21,517 nt of DNA from NCBI GenBank assembly GCA_900769035.1, contig CAAGFD010000220.1, forward strand, positions 1-21,517. The letters are read 5' to 3'. This document shows, in pieces, positions 1 to 6,380 of this stretch (position 1 is its first letter; every line of letters begins with the position of its first letter). This DNA comes from Bacteroidales bacterium (lineage in GTDB: Bacteria > Bacteroidota > Bacteroidia > Bacteroidales > Paludibacteraceae). Below the pieces are notes generated by a model. It was not told the origin of the DNA. It saw only the letters and a list, made by a program, of their open reading frames with translations, and searched no databases. The position numbers and the translations under genes are program-made.

Positions 1-147
1 ACGTTTTTTAAACATCCATCCTGCTGTGTCGGCTGAGGTTTCAAAGCCACAAAAATATGGTAGCGGAGTATTCTGAGCAGTAATAAAAATACTGACACTC
101 AAAGCGATAAACATCACCAAGAGTGATTTATATTTAAAACAGCACAT
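1..147 (-). CDS. Secreted protein, N-terminal 49 residues only (cut by window edge)
   Basis: Minus-strand reading frame open from an ATG at 147 to the left edge, 49 codons without a stop. Residues 1-25 form a signal peptide: a Lys at 5 and 7, then a hydrophobic run ending in ITAQ. The mature part begins NTPLPYFCGFETSADTAGW. This resembles the first strand of the jelly-roll domains ('choice-of-anchor' or MAM-like) that open many secreted Bacteroidota surface proteins, where a PY-x-CGFE stretch is followed by a Trp. A matching promoter lies at 201-231. The rest of the gene, including any C-terminal sorting signal, is outside the window, so its function cannot be named. The coding call is well supported by the signal peptide and promoter; the domain call is a pattern inference. 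Confidence 0.7.
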   Translation of the reverse strand, partial: MCCFKYKSLLVMFIALSVSIFITAQNTPLPYFCGFETSADTAGWMFKKR

Positions 148-200
148 AGTAATTTTAATGATAATTATAGTTTAGATATATATCAATACATTATTAGACT

Positions 201-231
201 GCAAAGTTACAAAAATATTTTTATCACACAA
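201..231 (-). promoter_or_regulatory. Bacteroidota-type promoter for the left-edge secreted gene
   Basis: On the minus strand, TTG (plus 229-231) is followed after 19 bp by TAACTTTGC (plus 201-209), matching the TTTG / TAnnTTTG promoter of Bacteroidota primary sigma factors. It implies a leader of about 50 nt before the ATG at 147. Confidence 0.65.
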
Positions 232-285
232 CACCTTATATAACAAGAAAAAAAATGTATTTTCCACATTTTTTTTCATAGGGGT

Positions 286-316
286 TTTGTATGTGATATT
301 TTTTTTGTAAATTTGC
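286..316 (+). promoter_or_regulatory. Bacteroidota-type promoter for the 50-residue ORF
   Basis: TTTG at 286-289 and TAAATTTGC at 308-316, 18 bp apart, fit the Bacteroidota consensus. The predicted leader of roughly 45 nt contains a small hairpin (AGATT 328-332 with AATCT 336-340) and the motif AATTTTAACAT (342-352) just before the ribosome-binding site. It is divergent from the promoter at 201-231. Confidence 0.65.
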
Positions 317-354
317 ACCGAAAAAGCAGATTAAAAATCTTAATTTTAACATCC

Positions 355-359
355 GGAGG
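355..359 (+). promoter_or_regulatory. Strong Shine-Dalgarno site deciding the start of the 50-residue ORF
   Basis: GGAGG inside CCGGAGG, 6 nt before the ATG at 366. Such sites are uncommon in Bacteroidota. The same CCGGAGG precedes rplI at 5240-5246. Confidence 0.6.
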
Positions 360-365
360 CAAGTT

Positions 366-518
366 ATGAACTCTGAAGATATAGAAAAAACCACAATAAA
401 ACGAGAAGACAAGGAATCAAAAATCAATATCGACGAATTGGACAAAATCATACAAAGCGTTGAATTTCCAGACGATTACGATGCTTTTGACGATGAATTA
501 CTCGATATGATTCCATAA
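366..518 (+). CDS. Unrecognised small acidic protein, 50 residues
   Basis: ATG at 366, stop TAA at 516-518. I do not recognise a family. The N-terminal half is rich in both Lys/Arg and Asp/Glu (IEKTTIKREDKESK). The C-terminal half is strongly acidic with aromatic residues (VEFPDDYDAFDDELLDMIP). There is no signal peptide, no membrane segment and no Cys, so it should be a soluble cytoplasmic protein. Support for coding is a good promoter at 286-316, a near-ideal Shine-Dalgarno 6 nt upstream, and a biased, non-repetitive amino-acid composition. It is divergent from the left-edge gene and 139 bp upstream of dsbD, with no clear terminator between, so co-transcription with dsbD is possible. A role in protein binding or regulation is only a guess. 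The antisense frame at 236-451 lacks comparable signals. Confidence 0.65.
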   Translation: MNSEDIEKTTIKREDKESKINIDELDKIIQSVEFPDDYDAFDDELLDMIP

Positions 519-561
519 AATTAGAAAAGGGGGAAAAGGTGTATTTTGCCCACTTTCTTAA

Positions 562-578
562 ATGTTAAATTTTAACAT
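562..578 (+). repeat. Perfect 8-bp inverted repeat upstream of dsbD
   Basis: ATGTTAAA (562-569), one T, then TTTAACAT (571-578). The right half forms AATTTTAACAT (568-578), the same 11-mer found at 342-352 before the 50-residue ORF. It could be an operator, but the region is very AT-rich and chance is possible. I found no clear TAnnTTTG promoter between 519 and 657. Confidence 0.35.
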
Positions 579-657
579 AATCACCCTGTAAAATGGGATA
601 AAATAGTAAAATTACAGAGATAACAAATAAACAAAAAACATATAATTAGAAAGAAAA

Positions 658-2598
658 ATGAGAAAAACACTGATCTTAGCATTATTACTAAGCTTAAGCG
701 GTATCATCTTCGGACAGATGATGAATCCTATCAAATGGGATGCAAAAGAGACGATTAAGGACAAGTCCGTCACCATCACCTACACTGCAACGATAGAAGA
801 TGGATGGCATCTTTATGGCACCGACATTCCTGACGGGGGTCCTAATGCCACAACCTTTACGTACGATAAATTAATTGGCGTAGAGCCTGTTGGAGAAATC
901 AAAACCCTTTCGCCATCAATAACCAAATTTGAAGAGATGTTTGGAATAGAGCTCACTTGGTTTGAGAAAGAGGCTATTTTCACACAAGATTTCAAGATAA
1001 AAGAAGATGAATGGGGCATAAGCACCAATATTTCATTTATGGGCTGTAACGATGAAACATGCTACATGGGCGATCCGACAGTATTTGCATTCGGACCTCT
1101 TGCAGGTGTAGCAGAAAAAGCTGCAAGCACAGATTCTGAAGATACCGAAAAGGAATTGGCACAAGCAGTTAACGACCTATATACTCCAGTAATCGACCAA
1201 CTCAATGATTTTGGTGAAAAAACAACGACTACCGACTCTTCGTTGTGGACTATCTTTATTTTAGGTTTGCTGGGCGGATTAGTAGCCTTATTCACCCCAT
1301 GCGTTTGGCCTATCATACCGATGACAGTATCATTTTTCTTAAAACGCTCCGGAGACAAGAAGAAAGGTCGCCGCGATGCATTCATTTACGGATTATCAAT
1401 CATAATCATATATTTGATATTGGGTATAGCTGTGACATTAATTTTCGGAGCTGCCGCTTTGAACGAGCTTGCCACTAATGCGATATTCAACATATTCTTC
1501 TTCTTACTGCTTGTAGTCTTTGCAGTATCATTCTTTGGAGCCTTTGAAATAACACTTCCTGCATCATGGTCGTCAAAAATGGATGCCAAAGCCGAAAGCA
1601 CTACCGGTTTCTTGTCAATCTTATTAATGGCATTTACATTGGTACTTGTATCATTCTCATGTACAGGACCTATCATCGGTACTCTTTTGGTAGAAGCCGC
1701 ACAAGGCTCAATATTAGGTCCTGCAGTAGGTATGTTCGGTTTTGCCCTTGCCCTTGCATTACCATTCTCTATCTTTGCAATGTTCCCTTCAATGCTTAAA
1801 TCAATGCCTAAATCAGGCGGTTGGTTGAACTCTGTAAAAGTAGTATTAGGATTCTTGGAACTTGCATTATCACTCAAATTCTTATCAGTGGCAGACTTAG
1901 CTTACGGATGGGGAATCTTAGATCGTGAAACATTCATCGTATTATGGGTAGTAATTTTTGCACTTCTCGGTTTCTACCTTCTTGGAAAAATCACTTTACC
2001 ACACGACGACAAGTTAGAGAAAGTATCTGTAACTCGTTTAATGTTGGCAATCATCTCATTTGCATACGCAATATATTTAATACCTGGATTATGGGGAGCC
2101 CCATTACGTTCTACATCGGCATTTGCTCCACCGCTCAGCACTCAAGACTTCAACTTATACACCAATGAAGTACACGCCGATGCAACAGATTATGAAATAG
2201 GTATGCAAATGGCTAAATCACAAAACAAGCCATTAATGGTGGACTTCTCCGGATTCGGATGTGTAAACTGTAGAAAGATGGAAGCTGCCGTATGGACGAA
2301 TAACGAAGTAGCCAACTTGCTTCGCGAAGAATTTATATTAGTTACATTAATGGTAGACGACCGTACTCCACTTGCCGAGCCATTCAAAGTAGTAGAAAAC
2401 GGACAAGAAAAAGTATTTACTACCGTTGGCGAGAAGAATAGCTACATACAACGTCATAAATTCGGATCTAATGCGCAACCATTCTATGTTATAGTAGATA
2501 CTGAAGGAAATCCTGTAACTCACTCTTACGCCTTCGACGAAGACCCGGGTAAATTTGCAGAATATCTAAAATCCGCAATCAAAGAGTTTGAAAAATAA
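658..2598 (+). CDS. dsbD: Thiol:disulfide interchange protein DsbD
   Basis: Inner-membrane protein that carries electrons from cytoplasmic thioredoxin to envelope proteins (isomerases, cytochrome maturation, peroxide defence). The 646 residues show the full DsbD order. There is a signal peptide (about 1-19). An N-terminal periplasmic alpha domain (about 25-150) carries a redox pair C130 and C135 (CX4C, where E. coli has CX5C). A central membrane beta domain (about 195-490) has the two transmembrane redox cysteines C215 (FTPCVWP) and C335 (SCTGP). A C-terminal thioredoxin-like gamma domain (about 515-640) carries CVNC at 535-538, in FGCVNCRKME, and a later QPFYVI stretch typical of thioredoxin folds. 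All six catalytic cysteines are present, so the protein should be functional. The start follows an A-rich leader without Shine-Dalgarno, and a strong terminator follows. Confidence in family is very high. Confidence 0.96.
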   Translation: MRKTLILALLLSLSGIIFGQMMNPIKWDAKETIKDKSVTITYTATIEDGWHLYGTDIPDGGPNATTFTYDKLIGVEPVGEIKTLSPSITKFEEMFGIELTWFEKEAIFTQDFKIKEDEWGISTNISFMGCNDETCYMGDPTVFAFGPLAGVAEKAASTDSEDTEKELAQAVNDLYTPVIDQLNDFGEKTTTTDSSLWTIFILGLLGGLVALFTPCVWPIIPMTVSFFLKRSGDKKKGRRDAFIYGLSIIIIYLILGIAVTLIFGAAALNELATNAIFNIFFFLLLVVFAVSFFGAFEITLPASWSSKMDAKAESTTGFLSILLMAFTLVLVSFSCTGPIIGTLLVEAAQGSILGPAVGMFGFALALALPFSIFAMFPSMLKSMPKSGGWLNSVKVVLGFLELALSLKFLSVADLAYGWGILDRETFIVLWVVIFALLGFYLLGKITLPHDDKLEKVSVTRLMLAIISFAYAIYLIPGLWGAPLRSTSAFAPPLSTQDFNLYTNEVHADATDYEIGMQMAKSQNKPLMVDFSGFGCVNCRKMEAAVWTNNEVANLLREEFILVTLMVDDRTPLAEPFKVVENGQEKVFTTVGEKNSYIQRHKFGSNAQPFYVIVDTEGNPVTHSYAFDEDPGKFAEYLKSAIKEFEK

Positions 2599-2618
2599 CA
2601 TTATAAAAATTCATCATT

Positions 2619-2652
2619 AAAAAAGGAGGAAAATTTTTTTTCCTCCTTTTTT
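2619..2652 (+). terminator. Rho-independent terminator after dsbD
   Basis: A stem of about 15 bp, A6-GGAGG-A4 pairing with T4-CCTCC-T6, with a 3-5 nt T loop. The 3' arm ends in the T-run. It begins about 20 bp after the dsbD stop. It is nearly symmetric but has no minus-strand gene to serve. Confidence 0.85.
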
Positions 2653-2673
2653 ATTACATTTCATCAGAAATTA

Positions 2674-2705
2674 TTGCACAAACAAAATATATAATGTATC
2701 TTTGC
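2674..2705 (+). promoter_or_regulatory. Promoter of the cdd operon
   Basis: TTG at 2674-2676 and TATCTTTGC at 2697-2705, 20 bp apart. Transcription should start near 2709, leaving a short leader before the ATG at 2723. The in-frame TTG at 2702 lies inside this box, so it cannot be the start codon. Confidence 0.75.
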
Positions 2706-2722
2706 GAAAAATTAATTTCTAT

Positions 2723-3202
2723 ATGAAAGAAAAGCTTATCACAACAACGATACGGATAGCGAACTATGAAGAGTTATCTATAGAAGAAAAAAATCTTATA
2801 GAAGCAGCTAAAGAAGCTACAAAAACCTCCTATGCTCCATACTCAAAATTCAACGTTGGAGCGGCAGTATTAATGAACAACGGCGAAATAATAACAGGTA
2901 ATAACCAAGAAAATGCCGCATATCCATCCGGATTATGTGCCGAAAGAGTAACGATGTTTTACGCGAACTCCAAATATCCGAATATAGCACCGAAGGCATT
3001 GGCTATTGCGTCATACTCTAACGAAAAATTTTTGGAAGACCCTATCACCCCGTGCGGAGCATGCCGTCAGTCATTATTAGAAACCGAAAACCGATACCAA
3101 CAAGATATTAAAGTATACTTATATGGTACGAAACACATATACATTATCGAAAGTATAAAAGCATTATTGCCTTTATCTTTTGATAACTCATCACTAACTT
3201 AA
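2723..3202 (+). CDS. cdd: Cytidine deaminase
   Basis: Zinc enzyme of pyrimidine salvage that deaminates cytidine and deoxycytidine to uridine and deoxyuridine in the cytosol. From the ATG at 2723 it is 159 residues, slightly longer than the usual roughly 130-residue tetrameric type. Visible motifs are the substrate loop APYSKFNVGAA, the zinc/catalytic segment C72-A73-E74 (GLCAERV, E74 the proton shuttle) and the zinc pair C111 and C114 in PCGACRQ. Ligands of the form CAE plus PCxxC match the homotetrameric three-cysteine class. An upstream in-frame TTG at 2702 would add seven residues but falls inside the promoter. It is the first gene of a probable operon, with the START-like gene 12 bp downstream. 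Confidence 0.93.
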   Translation: MKEKLITTTIRIANYEELSIEEKNLIEAAKEATKTSYAPYSKFNVGAAVLMNNGEIITGNNQENAAYPSGLCAERVTMFYANSKYPNIAPKALAIASYSNEKFLEDPITPCGACRQSLLETENRYQQDIKVYLYGTKHIYIIESIKALLPLSFDNSSLT

Positions 3203-3214
3203 AAAATAACGACA

Positions 3215-3601
3215 ATGAAAAGCAAGAAGATCAAGTATTCGGTAGAATTTAATTTTCCACAAACGGCAACAAACATTTTATGGGCAAATATTTCTACAAC
3301 GAGGGGTCTTGAAAATTGGTTTGCCGACAGTGTAAATAACCAAGGAAATGAGTGGACATTCACTTGGGACAAGACCATACAACAAGCTCATTGCGTGTCA
3401 AACAGACCCAACTCTTCCATTAAATTCAGGTGGGATAATGACACCAAAGATCATTATTTTGAATTCAGGCTTTTCGAAAACGAATTAGTACATATTACAA
3501 CATTAATTATTACGGACTTTGCTTTAGAAGAAGAGTTGGACACTGACAAGCAATTATGGGAAAGCCAAATTAGTATTCTCAAGCACAATTTAGGCATATA
3601 A
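3215..3601 (+). CDS. START-like (AHSA1/SRPBCC-type) domain protein
   Basis: Small soluble protein, 128 residues, with no signal peptide or membrane segment. The pattern of a helix after ATNILWANISTTRGLENWFAD, a WTFTWD strand, a conserved FRWD and a late HITTLIITDFA strand fits the START-like helix-grip fold common in Bacteroidota, related to the AHSA1/SRPBCC group. Members have a hydrophobic cavity, but the ligand of this subfamily is not known to me. It sits between cdd (12 bp upstream) and a patatin-like lipase (22 bp downstream) in the same direction, so it is probably co-transcribed. The lipase neighbour makes a lipid-related ligand conceivable, but this is inference only. Confidence 0.75.
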   Translation: MKSKKIKYSVEFNFPQTATNILWANISTTRGLENWFADSVNNQGNEWTFTWDKTIQQAHCVSNRPNSSIKFRWDNDTKDHYFEFRLFENELVHITTLIITDFALEEELDTDKQLWESQISILKHNLGI

Positions 3602-3623
3602 CAAACAAAGAAAAAATAACAAA

Positions 3624-4493
3624 ATGAAACGACTTCTATTATTGCTATTAATCTCGCTCATTAACATAGCGTTGTACGGACAAAAGCCATACAATGTTGG
3701 GATTGTGTTAAGTGGAGGCGGAGCATTAGGTTTTGCCCATATAGGCGTTTTACAAGCATTGGAGGACAATGGCATCTACCCGGAAATAATATCAGGCACC
3801 AGCATGGGAGCACTTGTTGGAGCCATGTATGCCGAGGGATTACACCCTAAAGACATTTTCGACATGATAAAAAAAGAGCAATTGAATAAAAGATCTTCAA
3901 TACTCTCTCCGTCATTAAAGACTTCCAAAGAGCAATTAGGGCTATCCAACCACAACAACATAACAGAGGTACTTATAAAATATCTACGATACAACAATTT
4001 CGACAGTCTACAAAAGCCTTTCTATCTATGTGTAACCAACCTAACGGACGGAAAAATGGTAATACAGCATAGTGGAGAGAAACTGTACGAATATCTTTTA
4101 GGATCGAGCAGTATACCCGGAGTATTTACACCGGTAAATATAAATGGGAAATTATATGTAGATGGCGGTATTTATAACAACCTTCCGGCGCAGCCGATAC
4201 GCAAGCAATGTCAGATACTGATAGCCAGCGACGTAAATCCGGCACACAGTCGCCCGGGAATTGAAAAAACCACCGATGTGCTATTTAGGTCTCTATCGTT
4301 ATTAATTTACGAGAACACGATAGAAGGCAGAGATATGTGTGATTTTGTAATCAGTGTGCCGGTAAACAAGTTATACAATGCAATGGATTTCGATAAATTT
4401 TATTCCATATATCAAATAGGCTATAAGACGGGACTTGACTTTGTACGACAACATCCGGAATTAAAGAAAAAGGCAGTCAAAAAGAATCCATAA
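3624..4493 (+). CDS. Patatin-like phospholipase (RssA/NTE type), secreted
   Basis: Serine hydrolase of the patatin family, expected to cleave acyl ester bonds in phospholipids or other lipids. Residues 1-20 are a signal peptide ending LYGQ, placing it in the periplasm or beyond. The oxyanion loop SGGGALGFAHIG (about 30-41), nucleophile S60 in GTSMG, and catalytic aspartate D180 in VDGGIYNNLP are all intact, so the Ser-Asp dyad should be active. At 289 residues it is a stand-alone catalytic domain. Many exported Bacteroidota and proteobacterial patatins are much longer because a POTRA plus outer-membrane barrel follows; here the frame ends soon after the patatin core with a Lys-rich end. It is the last gene of the cdd operon, with no obvious terminator before the rpsF promoter. 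Confidence 0.88.
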   Translation: MKRLLLLLLISLINIALYGQKPYNVGIVLSGGGALGFAHIGVLQALEDNGIYPEIISGTSMGALVGAMYAEGLHPKDIFDMIKKEQLNKRSSILSPSLKTSKEQLGLSNHNNITEVLIKYLRYNNFDSLQKPFYLCVTNLTDGKMVIQHSGEKLYEYLLGSSSIPGVFTPVNINGKLYVDGGIYNNLPAQPIRKQCQILIASDVNPAHSRPGIEKTTDVLFRSLSLLIYENTIEGRDMCDFVISVPVNKLYNAMDFDKFYSIYQIGYKTGLDFVRQHPELKKKAVKKNP

Positions 4494-4515
4494 AACAATA
4501 AAAATCAAATTACTC

Positions 4516-4547
4516 TTGGTCAATTCAAAAAAAATATCTACCTTTGC
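4516..4547 (+). promoter_or_regulatory. Promoter of the rpsF-rpsR-rplI operon
   Basis: TTG at 4516-4518 and TACCTTTGC at 4539-4547, 20 bp apart, a good Bacteroidota match. Transcription should begin around 4551, giving a leader of about 60 nt before rpsF. Confidence 0.75.
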
Positions 4548-4554
4548 ACCCGAT

Positions 4555-4575
4555 TTGGCGAAAAGGTTTTGCCAA
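4555..4575 (+). promoter_or_regulatory. Hairpin in the rpsF leader, possible S6:S18 autoregulatory element
   Basis: TTGGCGAAA pairs with TTTTGCCAA around a three-base loop (9 bp including one G-U), at the very 5' end of the predicted leader and just after a CCG at 4550-4552. Leaders of rpsF operons in several bacterial phyla bind the S6:S18 complex through a CCG-containing motif beside a hairpin. The hairpin is seen; assignment to that motif is inference, because the CCG lies almost at the predicted transcript end. Confidence 0.4.
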
Positions 4576-4612
4576 CAGCAATTAATTAATAATCAACAAA
4601 CGTATTATTACT

Positions 4613-4963
4613 ATGACTAATCATTATGAAACTGCTTTCATTTTAACTCCCGTTTTATCTGACATTCAGATGAAGGAAGCAGTAGAGAAGTTCAAAGATT
4701 TTTTAGTACAAGAATGCAGTGCTAAAATAGAGAACGAAGAACTATGGGGGCTTAAAAAGTTAGCTTATCCAATTCAAAAAAAATCCACAGGATTTTATTG
4801 TTTGCTTCAATTTGAAGCAGAACCAAGTGTTGTTGCTAAATTAGAACTTCAATTCCGTCGTGACGAGCGTATCTTACGTTTCCTCACATTCCGTTTAGAC
4901 AAGTATGCACTTGAGTATGCAAACAAACGTATTCACAAACTTCAAAATCAGGAGGAGAAATAA
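4613..4963 (+). CDS. rpsF: 30S ribosomal protein bS6
   Basis: Small-subunit protein that binds 16S rRNA as a heterodimer with bS18 on the platform. The 116 residues begin MTNHYETAFIL and carry the usual LWGLKKLAYPIQKKSTGFYCLLQFE core and the RRDERILRFLTFRLDKYA stretch of bS6. The start has no Shine-Dalgarno, as is common in Bacteroidota. It is the first gene of an operon with rpsR (3 bp downstream) and rplI, the order seen in many bacteria. Confidence 0.96.
   Translation: MTNHYETAFILTPVLSDIQMKEAVEKFKDFLVQECSAKIENEELWGLKKLAYPIQKKSTGFYCLLQFEAEPSVVAKLELQFRRDERILRFLTFRLDKYALEYANKRIHKLQNQEEK
4951..4955 (+). promoter_or_regulatory. Shine-Dalgarno-like site of rpsR
   Basis: GGAGG 11 nt before the rpsR ATG, inside the last codons of rpsF. 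Spacing is longer than optimal. Part of the purine run is dictated by the Glu-Glu-Lys end of bS6, so it may be partly coincidental. Confidence 0.4.
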
Positions 4964-4966
4964 TTT

Positions 4967-5233
4967 ATGGCAAACAATACAGACATTCGTTATCTTACTC
5001 CGGTAGCAGTAGATAACACAAAAAAGAAATATTGTCGTTTCAAAAGAAGTGGTATCAAATATATCGACTATAAAGATCCTGAGTTTTTGAAAAAATTCTT
5101 GAATGAGCAAGGTAAAATATTGCCACGTCGTCTTACCGGTACATCATTAAAATACCAACGTCGTGTAGCACAAGCTGTAAAACGTGCTCGTCACCTTGCA
5201 CTTCTCCCTTATGTAACCGATATGATGAAATAA
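4967..5233 (+). CDS. rpsR: 30S ribosomal protein bS18
   Basis: Binds with bS6 to the 30S platform near the 3' end of 16S rRNA. 88 residues; the diagnostic core CRFKRSGIKYIDYKD and the basic stretch GKILPRRLTGTSLKYQRRVAQAVKRARHLALLPY are intact. There is a single Cys in the N-terminal region, so this is not a four-Cys zinc-binding form. It is translationally close to rpsF (3 bp gap), with a GGAGG upstream. In a Flavobacterium ribosome structure, bS18 and bS6 together with bS21 were reported to mask the anti-Shine-Dalgarno, which makes the presence of such a site here interesting. Confidence 0.97.
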   Translation: MANNTDIRYLTPVAVDNTKKKYCRFKRSGIKYIDYKDPEFLKKFLNEQGKILPRRLTGTSLKYQRRVAQAVKRARHLALLPYVTDMMK

Positions 5234-5241
5234 TAAAAACC

Positions 5242-5246
5242 GGAGG
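5242..5246 (+). promoter_or_regulatory. Shine-Dalgarno site of rplI
   Basis: GGAGG within CCGGAGG, 5 nt before the ATG at 5252, in a non-coding gap, so it is not dictated by codons. The 7-mer is identical to the one before the 50-residue ORF (353-359). Confidence 0.6.
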
Positions 5247-5251
5247 AAATT

Positions 5252-5716
5252 ATGGAAGTAATATTAAAAGAAGATGTAATAAATCTTGGCTACAAAGACG
5301 ATATCGTAAACGTAAAACGTGGTTATGGAAGAAACTATCTGATTCCTACCGGCAAAGCTGTAATAGCAACAGAATCTGCACGTAAAGTATTGGCAGAGAA
5401 TTTGCGTCAACGCGCTCACAAATTAGCCCAAATCAAAGCAAATGCAGAAGAGCTTGCAGCTAAAATCAACGATATTACTTTGACTATCAAAGCTAAAACA
5501 AGTTCTACAGGTACTATTTTCGGTTCTGTAAACAACATTCAAGTTGCAGAAGAACTTGCTAAATTAGGTCACGAAATCGACCGTAAGATTATCGTTATCA
5601 AAGATAACATCAAAGAAGTTGGTACTTACACTGCAGTAGTAAAACTTCACAAAGAAGTAACTGCAACAATCAACCTCAACGTTGTTTCAGAAAATAACGA
5701 AGAAGTAAACGCATAA
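5252..5716 (+). CDS. rplI: 50S ribosomal protein bL9
   Basis: Large-subunit protein at the base of the L1 stalk, helping frame maintenance. The 154 residues show the bL9 order: N-terminal domain MEVILKEDVINLGYKDDIVNVKRGYGRNYLIPTGKA (1-38, with the invariant GYGRNYLIP), a long central helix (about 40-75), and a C-terminal domain beginning near SSTGTIFGSV. It is the last gene of the ribosomal operon, 18 bp after rpsR, and ends about 26 bp before a shared terminator. Confidence 0.97.
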   Translation: MEVILKEDVINLGYKDDIVNVKRGYGRNYLIPTGKAVIATESARKVLAENLRQRAHKLAQIKANAEELAAKINDITLTIKAKTSSTGTIFGSVNNIQVAEELAKLGHEIDRKIIVIKDNIKEVGTYTAVVKLHKEVTATINLNVVSENNEEVNA

Positions 5717-5742
5717 TTAACCTTATCCAGGTTATAAATACA

Positions 5743-5780
5743 AAAACCCGTCGGCAGACTTATTCTTGCTGACGGGTTTT
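5743..5780. terminator. Bidirectional terminator shared by rplI and tdk
   Basis: A 14-bp stem, AAAACCCGTCGGCA pairing with TGCTGACGGGTTTT (one G-U), closes a 10-nt loop. A-run and T-run flanks let it work on both strands. The tdk stop codon (5760-5762) lies in the loop, and the whole right arm is tdk coding sequence. Confidence 0.88.
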
Positions 5781-6356
5781 ATTTTGTAATTCATTATAAC
5801 AATGGCGACAAATAGGCTCGTACTTATCCGTTTCACCGAGCAAGACTTGCCCTTCGGTGGCGACAAGACGATGAGAAATAAAAGCCGGAGCACCACAACG
5901 CACACATACGGCATGTACTTTTATAACGTCGTCGGCAATAGCCATTAAAGCAGGCATAGGGCCGAACGGCACGCCACGATAATCCATATCAAGTCCGGCA
6001 ACAATAACTCTATAACCATTGTCAGCAAGATATTTACAAACGTCAACGATACCCATATCGAAAAACTGAGCCTCATCAATACCTACTACGTCCACCTCTC
6101 CCGTCATAAGCATGATATTTTGAGACGACTCTACCGGAGTAGAAGGAATTGCATTATGATCATGACTAACAACCTCGGTTTCGGAATAGCGAGTATCGAT
6201 ACAAGGCTTAAAAATTTCCACCCTTTGTTTTGCTATTTTTGCTCTTTTCAAGCGACGAAGTAACTCTTCCGTTTTTCCGGAGAACATAGAACCGCAGATT
6301 ACTTCAATACTTCCTCTATGTCGAGTGTTACAGTTATTTGACTCAAAAAAATACAT
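5760..6356 (-). CDS. tdk: Thymidine kinase (type II, zinc-binding)
   Basis: Phosphorylates thymidine to dTMP with ATP in pyrimidine salvage. From the chosen ATG at 6356 it is 198 residues: P-loop GSMFSGKT at 22-29, conserved KRAKIAKQRVEIFKP, catalytic base E95 in GIDEAQFFD, and a structural zinc site C151/C154 (CVRC) and C183/C186 (CRHC). A further in-frame ATG at 6407 would add 17 hydrophobic residues with no family counterpart, and that stretch overlaps the terminator hairpin of the upstream gene. The start at 6356, giving MYFFESN before RHRGSIEVICGSMFSGKT, matches the usual Bacteroidota N-terminus better. The gene is convergent with rplI. Its last codons form half of the shared terminator. 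Confidence 0.94.
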   Translation of the reverse strand: MYFFESNNCNTRHRGSIEVICGSMFSGKTEELLRRLKRAKIAKQRVEIFKPCIDTRYSETEVVSHDHNAIPSTPVESSQNIMLMTGEVDVVGIDEAQFFDMGIVDVCKYLADNGYRVIVAGLDMDYRGVPFGPMPALMAIADDVIKVHAVCVRCGAPAFISHRLVATEGQVLLGETDKYEPICRHCYNELQNKTRQQE

Positions 6357-6380
6357 AAAAAAGATTTTTGCAGAAGATAA

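Noticed and set aside
236..451. 71-codon minus-strand frame over the small ORF
   Set aside because: Antisense to the better supported 50-residue ORF and covers its promoter; no start signal.
529..560. Possible terminator after the small ORF (AAAGGGGG with CCCACTTT)
   Set aside because: One mismatch, a long loop and no T-run, so it is not convincing.
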